A DNA stretch of 64,000 bases from Flavobacterium amnicola (GCF_004122165.1 NZ_SBKO01000001.1:744001-808000); one strand, 5' to 3'. Numbered from the stretch's first letter, positions 18,683 through 27,093 are shown. The notes: a model not told the origin generated them from the letters alone. Program-made: numbers and translations.

Positions 18683-19238
18683 AGTTTCTCTTCCAGCAAT
18701 CTTCCACGTGATCATTCACCATGCCAGTGGCTTGCATGTGGGCATAAACTACAGTAGAACCCACAAATTTGAAGCCGCGTTTTTTCAAATCTTTACTCAG
18801 TTTGTCGGATATTTCGGTGGTGGCTTGCACTTCTTTTAATGACTTCGGATGATTATCAATAGGTTTTCCACCCACAAAGTCCCAAATGTATTGGGAGAAA
18901 GTACCAAATTCTTCTTGGACTTTTATAAAAGCTTGCGCATTGGTTACCGTGGCTTTGATTTTTAAGCCGTTTCGGATGATTCCGGCATCCTCTTTCAATT
19001 TTTCAATTTTAGCATCGCTATACCCCGCTATTTTTGTATAATCAAAGTTGTCGAAGGCTTTTCTAAAATTTTCGCGTTTGGCTAAAATAGTATACCAACT
19101 CAATCCCGCTTGAAAAGTTTCCAAAACTAAAAATTCAAAAATAGTTTCGTCATCATAAACGGGATTTCCCCATTCGTTATCGTGATAATTGCGGTATAAA
19201 TCGTCTTTTTCGCACCAAGCACAACGTTTTTTTTCCAT
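18681..19238 (-). CDS. tag: DNA-3-methyladenine glycosylase I
   Basis: This 185-residue protein matches Tag, which excises 3-methyladenine in base-excision repair. The zinc ligands are in place: Cys6 (RCAWC), His19 (NYHDNEWG) and the C-terminal His and Cys of NDHVEDCW. Other signatures are FEFLVLETFQAGLSWYTIL, the helix-hairpin-helix region, FVGGKPIDNH and LKKRGFKFVGSTVVYAHMQA. It is monocistronic. Confidence 0.96.
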   Translation of the reverse strand: MEKKRCAWCEKDDLYRNYHDNEWGNPVYDDETIFEFLVLETFQAGLSWYTILAKRENFRKAFDNFDYTKIAGYSDAKIEKLKEDAGIIRNGLKIKATVTNAQAFIKVQEEFGTFSQYIWDFVGGKPIDNHPKSLKEVQATTEISDKLSKDLKKRGFKFVGSTVVYAHMQATGMVNDHVEDCWKRN

Positions 19239-19307
19239 TCTTTGTGATTTTTGTTACCTATTGATTTTTGAATTAGTTGTAAATTTACACAAATAAAAGT
19301 TGCAACA

Positions 19308-19931
19308 ATGAAAACAGAAATCGCACAAGGACTTTTAAACAGCCACTCGTATCTCGAATATAGAAAAATAGTTTCTGATTTATTAACACAAGGGAAATCT
19401 TCTGGAAACGAACAATCGGAGGATTTATTAAATTATAGCAAACTCAATCAAACCCGTATGAATCGTTTGGAAAAAACATTGGAAGTTCCAGATGAGGTCA
19501 TTAAACAATTAAAATATTTGAATAAATCGTATACTTGGTTGGTACTAACGGAAGGCTGGTGTGGTGATGCAGCGCAAATAAATCCCATTTTATTTAAAAT
19601 GGCATCGGTGACCGATAAGATTGAATTGCGTTTTGTTTTTAGAGATGAAAATAACGGACTGATGAATTGTTTTTTGACCAATGGTAGTCGTTCCGTTCCG
19701 AAACTAATTATTTTGGACCAAGAACATAATGATTTAAAAGCAAGCTGGGGACCTAGACCCGAAGGAGCTACCCACCTCATCCAAAGTTATAAAAAGCAAT
19801 ATGGCGTGGTAGATGAAACCGCCAAAACAGAATTGCAAATGTGGTATTTGCATGATAAAGGATTAAGTACCATGAAAGAACTAACGAATTTGATGGTGCA
19901 TCTAGAAGAATTGGCTCATCAAAAAATATAG
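19308..19931 (+). CDS. Thioredoxin-fold protein with a single active-site cysteine
   Basis: This 207-residue cytosolic protein has an N-terminal helical region of about 75 residues and then a thioredoxin-like fold. The active-site loop reads TEGWCGDAAQINP, so the second Cys of CxxC is replaced (WCGDA). The cis-Pro loop is visible at SRSVPKLIIL. Similar Bacteroidota proteins are simply called thioredoxin family proteins. Without the resolving Cys it cannot act as a classical dithiol oxidoreductase; a monothiol or peroxidase-like role is possible. No signal peptide is seen. It converges with truB. Confidence 0.8.
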   Translation: MKTEIAQGLLNSHSYLEYRKIVSDLLTQGKSSGNEQSEDLLNYSKLNQTRMNRLEKTLEVPDEVIKQLKYLNKSYTWLVLTEGWCGDAAQINPILFKMASVTDKIELRFVFRDENNGLMNCFLTNGSRSVPKLIILDQEHNDLKASWGPRPEGATHLIQSYKKQYGVVDETAKTELQMWYLHDKGLSTMKELTNLMVHLEELAHQKI

Positions 19932-19933
19932 CA

Positions 19934-20638
19934 TTATTTTTCTTGTTTCGGGATCAACTTGTCAAAGGCTTCCGGAGTAATTCCGTTTTCTACCGAATAA
20001 TCCCCAATTTTGGTTCGGCGTAATGCTGTTAAATGTCCTCCGGATTGCAAGGCCAATCCAAAATCATACGCCAACGAACGGATATAAGTGCCTTTACTAC
20101 AACTGACTCTAAAATCGATTTCGGGTAAGGCAATTCGGGTAATTTCAAATTCGTAAATCGTGGTTTTTCGTGACGCAATTTCAACTGCTGAACCAGCGCG
20201 AGCGTGTTCGTACAAACGCTTTCCGTCTTTTTTGATCGCCGAAAACACTGGTGGTTTTTGGTCAATTTCACCTAAAAATTGTTTGACTGTCTCATGAATC
20301 AAAGTTTCGGTAATGTGTGCTGTTGGAAAAGTAGCGTCGATTTCGGTTTCCAAATCATAAGAAGGAGTCGTCGCTCCCAAATGAATTGTTCCGGTATATT
20401 CTTTGGTTTGCGCCTGAATTTCAGTAATACTTTTGGTGAATTTTCCCGTACACACAATCAATAAACCTGTGGCCAACGGGTCTAAGGTGCCGGCATGCCC
20501 AATTTTAAACTTTTTAGGAAGCCCTAATCGATTTTTTAAGGTGTATTTTAATTTATTTACGGCTTGAAACGAACTCCAAGTTAACGGTTTGTCAATCAAT
20601 AGCACTTGTCCCGCTAAAATATCTTCTGCAGTATACAA
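19934..20638 (-). CDS. truB: tRNA pseudouridine(55) synthase
   Basis: This 234-residue protein matches TruB, which converts U55 of the tRNA T loop to pseudouridine. Motif II with the catalytic Asp is HAGTLDPLATGLLIV; other family segments are LLIDKPLTWSSFQAVNKLK, YTGTIHLGATTPSYD, PPVFSAIKKDGKRLYEHAR and CSKGTYIRSLAYDFG. It lacks the C-terminal PUA domain of longer enzymes, as is common in this phylum. It lies 6 bases downstream of uppP and probably shares its transcript. Confidence 0.96.
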   Translation of the reverse strand: MYTAEDILAGQVLLIDKPLTWSSFQAVNKLKYTLKNRLGLPKKFKIGHAGTLDPLATGLLIVCTGKFTKSITEIQAQTKEYTGTIHLGATTPSYDLETEIDATFPTAHITETLIHETVKQFLGEIDQKPPVFSAIKKDGKRLYEHARAGSAVEIASRKTTIYEFEITRIALPEIDFRVSCSKGTYIRSLAYDFGLALQSGGHLTALRRTKIGDYSVENGITPEAFDKLIPKQEK

Positions 20639-20644
20639 ATCGGA

Positions 20645-21454
20645 TTATTTTAAATATGAAAAATAAAGTAAAAGTATCGTTCCAGCCACAATTCGGTACC
20701 AACCCCAAGGTTTAAAACCGTACTGTTTGATGATTCCAATAAAGAATTTAATGGCTAAAACGGCCACAACAAAAGCCACAATATTGCCAATGACAAACAT
20801 TTTTATCGTGTCGTTCGATTGTAAAATTAGTTCGTAACCTTTCATCTGACTGTGTTCGTAGGTCTTTAAAAACACCGAATAACAGGTCACCGCCAACATG
20901 GTCGGAACGGCTAAAAAGAAAGAAAACTCCGCTGCCGCATGACGGCTTAGTCCTTGTTGCATACCACCAATGATGGAAGCAGCACTTCTACTGGTACCTG
21001 GCATCATGGCCAAACACTGCCAAAAACCTATAGTTACCGCTTTTTTGATGGTAATATCTTCTTCTTTTACAATGGTTGGATTTTGAAATTGTTGGTCGAT
21101 GAATAACAGTACAATTCCACCCACTATAAGCACAATCGCAATCGGAATAGGATTGCCTAGCACGGCTTCAATTTTATCGTCGAATAATTTTCCTAAAACC
21201 AGAGCGGGCAGTACAGCCGCCGCAAGTTTGATAAAGAAATTCAATTTGGAAAAATTGAAAAACTTACGCCAATACAATGCTACCACCGCTAGAATCGCCC
21301 CAAATTGTATGGAAACTTGAAACAGTTTTACAAAATCGTCTTCTTGTATTCCGAAATAGGAACTGGTAAAGATCATGTGAGCGGTTGAAGAAACGGGTAA
21401 ATATTCCGTTATTCCTTCAACAATGGCGATAAGTATTGCTTGTAGTAAATCCAT
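20645..21454 (-). CDS. uppP: Undecaprenyl-diphosphatase (BacA type)
   Basis: This 269-residue polytopic membrane protein dephosphorylates undecaprenyl diphosphate, recycling the lipid carrier for peptidoglycan and other envelope glycans. The two active-site regions are visible: AIVEGITEYLPVSSTAHMI near the N-terminus and MMPGTSRSAASIIGGM in the middle. About eight hydrophobic segments are present, as in the family. It sits between DUF3098/ftsX upstream and truB downstream, with a 116-base structured gap before it. Confidence 0.96.
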   Translation of the reverse strand: MDLLQAILIAIVEGITEYLPVSSTAHMIFTSSYFGIQEDDFVKLFQVSIQFGAILAVVALYWRKFFNFSKLNFFIKLAAAVLPALVLGKLFDDKIEAVLGNPIPIAIVLIVGGIVLLFIDQQFQNPTIVKEEDITIKKAVTIGFWQCLAMMPGTSRSAASIIGGMQQGLSRHAAAEFSFFLAVPTMLAVTCYSVFLKTYEHSQMKGYELILQSNDTIKMFVIGNIVAFVVAVLAIKFFIGIIKQYGFKPWGWYRIVAGTILLLYFSYLK

Positions 21455-21498
21455 TTGAGGGTTAGATTATTAGAAAATCAGACAACTTAGATTGCTCG

Positions 21499-21556
21499 TT
21501 TTCAGACTATCTTAGGATTAGATTTTGGGTTATAATCTGTCTAAGATGTCTAAAAA
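21499..21556. repeat. Imperfect inverted repeat in the uppP/DUF3098 gap
   Basis: Arms 21499-21515 and 21541-21556 pair with a couple of single-base gaps, and the loop contains a further AGATT/AATCT pair. TCTAA-like units also recur at 21481-21490 and 21547-21570. It may be a dispersed palindromic repeat or a processing site; it lacks a T run. Confidence 0.45.
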
Positions 21557-21570
21557 TCTAAAGCGTCTAA

Positions 21571-21807
21571 CTAGTGTTTCTTTGGATTTTTTAAAATAGA
21601 ATAAATCGTAATTCCGAAACCAATTAAGACTACAGTCGGCGCTAATCGAATTCTTCTAAAACTAAAAATAGCTTCGTTAAATACTTTTGGGTCATCGCTT
21701 CCACCGCCCGCCATTAGGATAAATCCTAATGCAATAACGCCTAATCCGATGAGTAAAAATTTATAGTTTGCTTTCCCAAAAAGAAAGCCTTGTTTGTTTT
21801 CTTCCAT
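21571..21807 (-). CDS. DUF3098 small membrane protein
   Basis: This 78-residue protein has two membrane helices (about 15-33 and 55-72) joined by a loop with GGGSDDPKVFNEAIFSFRR and ends in a basic tail. It matches DUF3098, a small Bacteroidota family commonly found between ftsX and uppP. Its function is unknown; the conserved position suggests a link to cell-envelope growth or division (inference). A palindromic repeat lies 2 bases upstream of the ATG. Confidence 0.85.
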   Translation of the reverse strand: MEENKQGFLFGKANYKFLLIGLGVIALGFILMAGGGSDDPKVFNEAIFSFRRIRLAPTVVLIGFGITIYSILKNPKKH

Positions 21808-21809
21808 AA

Positions 21810-21833
21810 GTCATTGCGAGGAACGAAGCAATC
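21810..21833. repeat. REP-like palindromic repeat, copy 1
   Basis: GTCATTGCGA, a short spacer and CGAAGCAATC form the element. The same half-sites occur at 28024-28047 and, inverted, at 52219-52243. It is only 2 bases upstream of the DUF3098 start codon, so it would lie in its leader. Confidence 0.7.
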
Positions 21834-21853
21834 GGTTGTTCCTTCTAATTTGA

Positions 21854-22729
21854 TTAATATAAATCGTCTGTTCTTAAATTCAAGAAACGTTGGGTTGCGA
21901 AATGCGTACTTAACCAAGTGATTAAAATCCCCAATCCGAAAACCCCAATTAAAATGATAATTACCGATACCACATCAGAAAAAACACCTAAAGTTGGCCA
22001 ACTATTGTCGATATAAAATAATAATCCAAGTAACGCAACAATCGCGACTCCGCCACCAATCATTCCTAATTTTACACTACGCCAAATGAATGGTTTTCTA
22101 ATAAACCCTTTAGTAGCACCCACCATTTGCATGGTTTTGATGATAAAACGATTGGCATAAATAGATAAACGAAGCGAACTGTTGATTAATAATACCGCAA
22201 TAATGGTTAAAAAACCACTGATGATTAAAATCCACATACTGGCTTTTTTTACATTTTCATTCACCATTTTCACCAATTGTTTGTCGTAAAAAATATCAGC
22301 AACCAATGGGTTTTCTCTAAGTTCTCTTTCAATTCTAGCAACGCTATCGCTTTGTACATAAGCGGCTCTCAAATGGATATCGTAAGAGTTTTTCAACGGA
22401 TTGGATCCCAAAAACTCTGTAAAATTTTCCCCTAATGTTTTTTCATGATCTTTTGCGGCTTGTTCTTTCGAAACAAACACATAGTCTTTGGCAAATTTGG
22501 CTTCTTTAAGCATGTTGCCATATTTGGTCAAAGTAGTATCTTTTGCATCGTCTTTAAAAAAGACAGTCATAGTGATCCCTTCTTTAAAATCATTCGATAA
22601 TTTTTGTGCATTCACTATAAATAATGCCAGTAAACCAAGCATAAAAAGCACCAAGCCTACACTTAAAACTACAGAAAAATAAGAGGTAATTAATCGACGT
22701 TTTTGAAACTTATCAAAAGATGAACTCAT
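21854..22729 (-). CDS. ftsX: Cell division protein FtsX (ABC transporter permease)
   Basis: The preferred start is the ATG at 22729 (MSSSFDKFQKRRLITSYF, about 291 residues); the frame extends to 22762 but that part is not FtsX-like. The layout is that of FtsX: one N-terminal helix (about 22-44), an extracytoplasmic domain with DSVARIERELRENPLVADIFYDK, then three helices around 165-285. FtsX pairs with the ATPase FtsE to regulate peptidoglycan hydrolases at the septum. No ftsE lies next to it. It leads a probable operon with DUF3098, uppP and truB. Confidence 0.92.
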   Translation of the reverse strand: MSSSFDKFQKRRLITSYFSVVLSVGLVLFMLGLLALFIVNAQKLSNDFKEGITMTVFFKDDAKDTTLTKYGNMLKEAKFAKDYVFVSKEQAAKDHEKTLGENFTEFLGSNPLKNSYDIHLRAAYVQSDSVARIERELRENPLVADIFYDKQLVKMVNENVKKASMWILIISGFLTIIAVLLINSSLRLSIYANRFIIKTMQMVGATKGFIRKPFIWRSVKLGMIGGGVAIVALLGLLFYIDNSWPTLGVFSDVVSVIIILIGVFGLGILITWLSTHFATQRFLNLRTDDLY

Positions 22730-22820
22730 ACTATAACAATTTATTTGCGGTAAAAATAACAAAGAATTTCTTTATTTAAAGTTAATAACGCCCAAAGTTT
22801 CGTGTTTCTTATAATAAATG

Positions 22821-22828
22821 TAAATTTG
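22821..22828 (+). promoter_or_regulatory. -7 element upstream of leuS
   Basis: TAAATTTG matches the Bacteroidota -7 consensus. The implied leader to the ATG at 22927 is about 90 bases and contains an imperfect inverted repeat. No clear -33 TTG is seen at the right distance. Confidence 0.45.
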
Positions 22829-22842
22829 CACCTGATTTTTGT

Positions 22843-22914
22843 GTTAACAGTTGACAGTTCACGGTTATTAGTTTTTAACTTTTACGAATGTGCTGTAAGC
22901 TGTAAACAGTAAAC
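22843..22914. repeat. Imperfect inverted repeat in the leuS leader
   Basis: Arms 22843-22865 and 22892-22914 are complementary with scattered mismatches. Each arm is built of short repeats (ACAGTT or CTGTAA). It could be a dispersed palindromic repeat or a leader hairpin acting on leuS; it does not look like a T-box. Confidence 0.45.
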
Positions 22915-22926
22915 TTTAAACTTAAA

Positions 22927-25761
22927 ATGAAATATTTCCACGAAAAAATCGAAGCCAAATGGCAACAATATTGGGCAGAAAATCAAACTTTTGCTGCAAG
23001 TAATACCTCCGACAAACCAAAATATTATGTGCTAGACATGTTTCCGTATCCTTCGGGAGCGGGATTGCACGTTGGGCATCCACTAGGTTACATTGCTTCC
23101 GATATTGTGGCACGATACAAAAGACATCAAGGTTTTAATGTGTTGCACCCACAAGGCTACGATTCGTTTGGTTTACCTGCGGAGCAATATGCCATTCAAA
23201 CGGGTCAACATCCTGAAAAAACCACTCGTGAAAACATTGCACGATACCGTGAACAATTAGATAAAATCGGTTTTTCATTCGATTGGAGTCGTGAAGTGCG
23301 TACTTCTAATCCCGATTATTACAAACATACCCAATGGATTTTCATTCAATTATTCAATTCTTGGTATAATATTTCTTCAGATAAAGCGGAAGATATTTCA
23401 ACTTTGGTTGCGATTTTCGCGGCAGAAGGAAATGCCAATGTAAAAGCAGTTTGCGATGACAATATTGCTGTTTTTTCAGCGGCTGAATGGAACGCTTTTT
23501 CATCCGATCAACAACAAAAAATATTATTACAATACCGATTAACCTATTTAGCGGAAACCGAAGTCAACTGGTGTCCGGCTTTGGGTACGGTTTTAGCGAA
23601 TGACGAAATTGTAAACGGCGTTTCAGAACGTGGGGGACATCCCGTGATTCGTAAAAAAATGACCCAATGGAGCATGCGCATTTCTGCCTATGCGGAACGT
23701 TTGTTACAAGGTTTAGAAACTATTGATTGGAGTGAATCGATCAAAGAATCACAACGCAATTGGATCGGAAAATCGGTGGGTGCGATGGTGTCTTTCAACG
23801 TGAATAATCACGAGGCAAAGATTGATGTGTTCACCACGCGACCTGATACCATTTTCGGGGTAACGTTTATGACCTTAGCGCCCGAACACGAATTGGTGGC
23901 ACAAATTACCACTCCAGAACAAAAAGCAGCGGTGGAAGCCTATGTGGAAGCAACAGCCAAACGTAGTGAGCGTGAAAGAATGGCCGATGTAAAAACGATT
24001 TCAGGAGTTTTCACTGGTGCCTATGCCGAGCATCCTTTTACCAAAGAAGCCATTCCGGTTTGGATTGGCGATTACGTATTAGCCGGTTACGGAACGGGTG
24101 CGGTGATGGCAGTTCCATGTGGGGATGAACGCGATTATGCATTCGCGAATTTCTTCAACGGAACCAACGGAATGCCAGCCATTAAAAACATTTTCAATCG
24201 AGATATTTCGGAAGCGGCTTTCGGAGAAAAAAGTGGTTTCGAATTGGTCAACTCTGATTTCTTAAACGGATTGGATTACAAATCGGGGACGAAGAAAATC
24301 ATCGAGGAATTAGAAAAAATCGGCGCCGGAAATGCCAAAGTCAATTACCGTTTACGTGATGCCGTTTTCTCTCGCCAACGCTATTGGGGAGAACCGTTCC
24401 CACTGTATTATGTGAAGGGTTTACCACAAATGATTGACAAAAAACACTTGCCAATTGTGTTGCCAGAAGTGGAGAAATACTTACCCACTGAAGACGGACA
24501 ACCGCCATTAGGAAACGCAACGTTTTGGGCTTGGGATACTGAAAACAATACAGTAGTTAACAATGATTTAATTGACAACACCAAAGTTTTCGCCTTAGAA
24601 TTAAACACCATGCCGGGTTGGGCAGGTTCTTCTTGGTATTGGATGCGTTATATGGATGCGCACAATGCAGAAGATTTTGCAAGTGAATCAGCCTTAAAAT
24701 ATTGGGAAAATGTCGATTTATATATTGGTGGAAGTGAACACGCCACGGGCCATTTATTATACTCTCGTTTTTGGAACAAGTTCTTAAAAGATAGAGGTTT
24801 CGCCCCAACGGAAGAACCGTTCAAAAAACTGATCAATCAGGGAATGATTTTGGGAATGAGTGCTTTTGTTTATAGAAGTGAAGATTCAAAAACATTATAC
24901 TCGAAAGGATTAATCAAAGATAAAAATGTACATCCAATCCACGTCGATTTAGCTGTAATCAATGACATCACCAACGAATTAGACATTGAAAAATTCAAAG
25001 CACATCCTTTATATTCTGATTATGCAAATGCTGAATTTGTATTAGAAGATGGTAAATACATCGTTGGTCGTGAAGTCGAAAAAATGTCGAAATCGAAATA
25101 CAACGTAGTCAATCCCGATGATATTTGTAATGAATATGGCGCCGATACGTTGCGTTTGTACGAAATGTTCTTAGGACCTTTAGAGCAAGCGAAACCTTGG
25201 AATACGGCGGGTATTACCGGTGTTTCTGGTTTCTTGAAAAAATTATGGCGTTTGTATTTTGATGATAACGGACTGATAGTTACGGAGGCGGAGCCAACGG
25301 CCGAGATGTACAAATCACTACATAAAACCATCAAAAAAGTAACGGAAGACATCGAGAATTTCTCATTCAACACTTCGGTTTCTCAATTTATGATTTGCGT
25401 GAATGAATTGCAACAATTAAAATGCAATCACAGAGCGATTTTAGAGCCTTTAGCACTTTTGGTTTCGCCGTATGCACCTCATATTGCGGAAGAATTATGG
25501 AGTGGTTTAGGTCACGAAGGTTCGATTTCTACTGTAGCTTTCCCGAAATTTGAAGAAAAGTATTTGATAGAATCGGAGAAAGAATATCCTGTTTCGTTCA
25601 ACGGAAAAATGCGTTTCACGATTAAGTTGCCCTTAGATTTAACGGCGGCTCAAATTGAAGCCATCGTAATGGCCGATGAAAGAACACAAGCCCAATTGCA
25701 AGGCAGAACGCCAAATAAAGTGATTATCGTTCCAGGGAAAATTATCAACTTGGTAGGGTAG
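22927..25761 (+). CDS. leuS: Leucyl-tRNA synthetase
   Basis: At 944 residues this class I synthetase charges tRNA-Leu in the cytosol. The HIGH-type motif is at about 42-50 (YPSGAGLHVGHPLGY) and the KMSKS motif is near residue 720 (EKMSKSKYNVVNPDD). The CP1 editing domain is intact, with the TRPDTIFGVTFM threonine-rich region and the GTGAVMAVPCGDERD loop. The family segment DWSREVRTSNPDYYKHTQWIF is also present. It is monocistronic with a strong terminator. Confidence 0.98.
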   Translation: MKYFHEKIEAKWQQYWAENQTFAASNTSDKPKYYVLDMFPYPSGAGLHVGHPLGYIASDIVARYKRHQGFNVLHPQGYDSFGLPAEQYAIQTGQHPEKTTRENIARYREQLDKIGFSFDWSREVRTSNPDYYKHTQWIFIQLFNSWYNISSDKAEDISTLVAIFAAEGNANVKAVCDDNIAVFSAAEWNAFSSDQQQKILLQYRLTYLAETEVNWCPALGTVLANDEIVNGVSERGGHPVIRKKMTQWSMRISAYAERLLQGLETIDWSESIKESQRNWIGKSVGAMVSFNVNNHEAKIDVFTTRPDTIFGVTFMTLAPEHELVAQITTPEQKAAVEAYVEATAKRSERERMADVKTISGVFTGAYAEHPFTKEAIPVWIGDYVLAGYGTGAVMAVPCGDERDYAFANFFNGTNGMPAIKNIFNRDISEAAFGEKSGFELVNSDFLNGLDYKSGTKKIIEELEKIGAGNAKVNYRLRDAVFSRQRYWGEPFPLYYVKGLPQMIDKKHLPIVLPEVEKYLPTEDGQPPLGNATFWAWDTENNTVVNNDLIDNTKVFALELNTMPGWAGSSWYWMRYMDAHNAEDFASESALKYWENVDLYIGGSEHATGHLLYSRFWNKFLKDRGFAPTEEPFKKLINQGMILGMSAFVYRSEDSKTLYSKGLIKDKNVHPIHVDLAVINDITNELDIEKFKAHPLYSDYANAEFVLEDGKYIVGREVEKMSKSKYNVVNPDDICNEYGADTLRLYEMFLGPLEQAKPWNTAGITGVSGFLKKLWRLYFDDNGLIVTEAEPTAEMYKSLHKTIKKVTEDIENFSFNTSVSQFMICVNELQQLKCNHRAILEPLALLVSPYAPHIAEELWSGLGHEGSISTVAFPKFEEKYLIESEKEYPVSFNGKMRFTIKLPLDLTAAQIEAIVMADERTQAQLQGRTPNKVIIVPGKIINLVG

Positions 25762-25795
25762 TGTATAACGATGTTACTTCGAGAGGAGTCGATAG

Positions 25796-25830
25796 AAAAC
25801 CCGATTACTAAAAAGTATTCGGGTTTTTTT
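25796..25830 (+). terminator. Terminator after leuS
   Basis: Arms 25796-25804 and 25819-25827 pair perfectly and the stem continues (TACT with AGTA) after one T-T mismatch; a run of seven T follows. Confidence 0.85.
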
Positions 25831-25871
25831 GTGCTTCCAAGAATGCCAAAATGACATTTTTGTACTTTGGC

Positions 25872-25901
25872 TTGTAATTTGATAGTAATTGAGTAAATTT
25901 A
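25872..25901 (+). promoter_or_regulatory. Possible promoter of the zinc metallopeptidase gene
   Basis: TTG at 25872-25874, a 19-base spacer and TAAATTTA at 25894-25901 approximate the Bacteroidota pattern, with A in place of the final G of the -7 element. Confidence 0.35.
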
Positions 25902-25925
25902 ACTCACAATTTAAAAACAAAAGAT

Positions 25926-26612
25926 ATGATGTTTAGTTCAGGTTATATGCTATTAGCAGGAGGAATTATGCTGGTAAGCTGGTTGGTTAGTTCAAGACTG
26001 AAAAGCAAGTTTGAGCATTATTCTAAATTACAATTGCAAAACGGGATGTCGGGCGCCGAAATTGCCGAAAAAATGTTGGCCGATAATGGAATTAGAGATG
26101 TAAAAGTAATTTCTACTCCAGGTATGTTAACAGATCATTACAATCCTGCGAATAAAACAGTTAATTTATCGGAGGGCGTTTACAATCAACGTAATGCCGC
26201 TGCTGCTGCCGTAGCCGCACACGAATGCGGACACGCCGTGCAACATGCCGTGGGATACGAGTGGTTAGAAATGCGTTCTAAATTAGTACCGGTAGTTCAA
26301 GTGGCTTCTAGTTTGGTGCAATGGATTTTAATTGCTGGAATCTTACTGATTAAAGTATTTCCAAGTTTATTGCTAGTCGGAATTGTAGTTTTTGCGGCAA
26401 CTACCATATTTTCGATCATAACTTTACCAGTCGAATATGACGCTAGTAATAGGGCTTTAGCTTGGTTGAAAAATAAAAACATGGTCAATCAAGCCGAATA
26501 TGCCGGAGCGGAAGATGCTTTAAAATGGGCAGCAAGAACGTATGTGGTAGCTGCAATCGGATCTATTGCAACTCTATTGTATTATGTTTCTATTTATATG
26601 AACAGACGATAG
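25926..26612 (+). CDS. Membrane zinc metallopeptidase, YugP family
   Basis: This 228-residue membrane protein has an N-terminal helix (about 5-21), the zinc-binding HECGH motif at 99-103 (VAAHECGHAVQHAVGY), and three further hydrophobic segments at about 123-138, 142-168 and 206-224. It matches the YugP family of predicted membrane zinc metallopeptidases. Substrates are unknown. It stands alone between leuS and the hxlR pair and has its own terminator. Confidence 0.88.
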   Translation: MMFSSGYMLLAGGIMLVSWLVSSRLKSKFEHYSKLQLQNGMSGAEIAEKMLADNGIRDVKVISTPGMLTDHYNPANKTVNLSEGVYNQRNAAAAAVAAHECGHAVQHAVGYEWLEMRSKLVPVVQVASSLVQWILIAGILLIKVFPSLLLVGIVVFAATTIFSIITLPVEYDASNRALAWLKNKNMVNQAEYAGAEDALKWAARTYVVAAIGSIATLLYYVSIYMNRR

Positions 26613-26633
26613 ACCAAACAACTTATAAAAATG

Positions 26634-26664
26634 AAAATCCGCTTCACAAAAGCGGATTTTTTTA
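26634..26664 (+). terminator. Terminator, copy A of a duplicated hairpin
   Basis: An 11-bp stem (26634-26644 with 26650-26660) with loop CACAA is followed by T residues. A near-identical hairpin is at 27989-28018; the two flank the hxlR/NmrA pair. The T run ends at the hxlR stop, so it may also affect that gene. Confidence 0.82.
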
Positions 26665-27021
26665 TAGGCTATTGCTGTTGCGAACACCCCAATCCGCCAA
26701 AGCGGCTAGAGCGGGTAGCAGTTCAACACCCGAACGGGTAAGATTATAATCAACGTGTGGCGGCATCACTTCAACAACGGTTCGCGACACTAAATTATCG
26801 GCTTCAAGTTGTTTCAAATGCTGAATTAGCATTTTTTCGGTTATCGGGGGAATGGCTTTTTTAAGTTCGCTATAACGCAATTTACCATTTCTTAAATTCC
26901 ATAGAATGAGCGGTTTCCAACGTCCGCCGACTTTTTCCAAGGCAAAACTAACCGGACAAACAGCACTTATGGCTTTGCGGTTTTCATTATTGGTTGAGGC
27001 TTCTTTAATCATTTTCAGCAT
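26662..27021 (-). CDS. HxlR family transcriptional regulator
   Basis: This winged-helix regulator has the HxlR signature: CPVSFALEKVGGRWKPLILW, then NGKLRYSELKKAIPPITEKML and YNLTRSGVELLPAL. The Cys before the helix is the redox or electrophile sensor position in YodB- and HypR-like members. The frame is open to 27072, but an overlapping minus-strand promoter (27043-27072) puts the transcript start near 27036. The start is therefore the ATG at 27021 or 27012 (about 119 or 116 residues). It is divergent from the NmrA-like gene, which it probably controls (inference). Confidence 0.87.
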   Translation of the reverse strand: MLKMIKEASTNNENRKAISAVCPVSFALEKVGGRWKPLILWNLRNGKLRYSELKKAIPPITEKMLIQHLKQLEADNLVSRTVVEVMPPHVDYNLTRSGVELLPALAALADWGVRNSNSL

Positions 27022-27034
27022 ACTTTTTGGTAGG

Positions 27035-27050
27035 TACTTGTACAAAAGTA
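27035..27050. promoter_or_regulatory. Candidate HxlR operator between divergent promoters
   Basis: TACTT, six bases and AAGTA form a dyad. It overlaps the -33 element of the rightward promoter and the -7 element of the leftward one, so a dimer bound here could block both. HxlR proteins such as YodB bind TACT/AGTA-type dyads. Binding is inferred. Confidence 0.5.
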
Positions 27051-27068
27051 AGTATAAAAATACCTTTG
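27038..27068 (+). promoter_or_regulatory. Promoter of the NmrA-like oxidoreductase gene
   Basis: TTG at 27038-27040, a 20-base spacer and TACCTTTG at 27061-27068 match the Bacteroidota consensus well. The ATG is 26 bases downstream. Confidence 0.65.
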
Positions 27069-27072
27069 TCAA
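27043..27072 (-). promoter_or_regulatory. Promoter of the hxlR gene, overlapping the divergent promoter
   Basis: On the minus strand, TTG (27072-27070), a 19-base spacer and TACTTTTG (27050-27043) fit the consensus. It interlocks with the plus-strand promoter at 27038-27068. Confidence 0.55.
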
Positions 27073-27093
27073 AACATTTTAAATATAAAAATC

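Noticed and set aside
22843..22914. T-box riboswitch upstream of leuS
   Set aside because: No specifier loop or T-box sequence is visible and T-boxes are not expected in this phylum.
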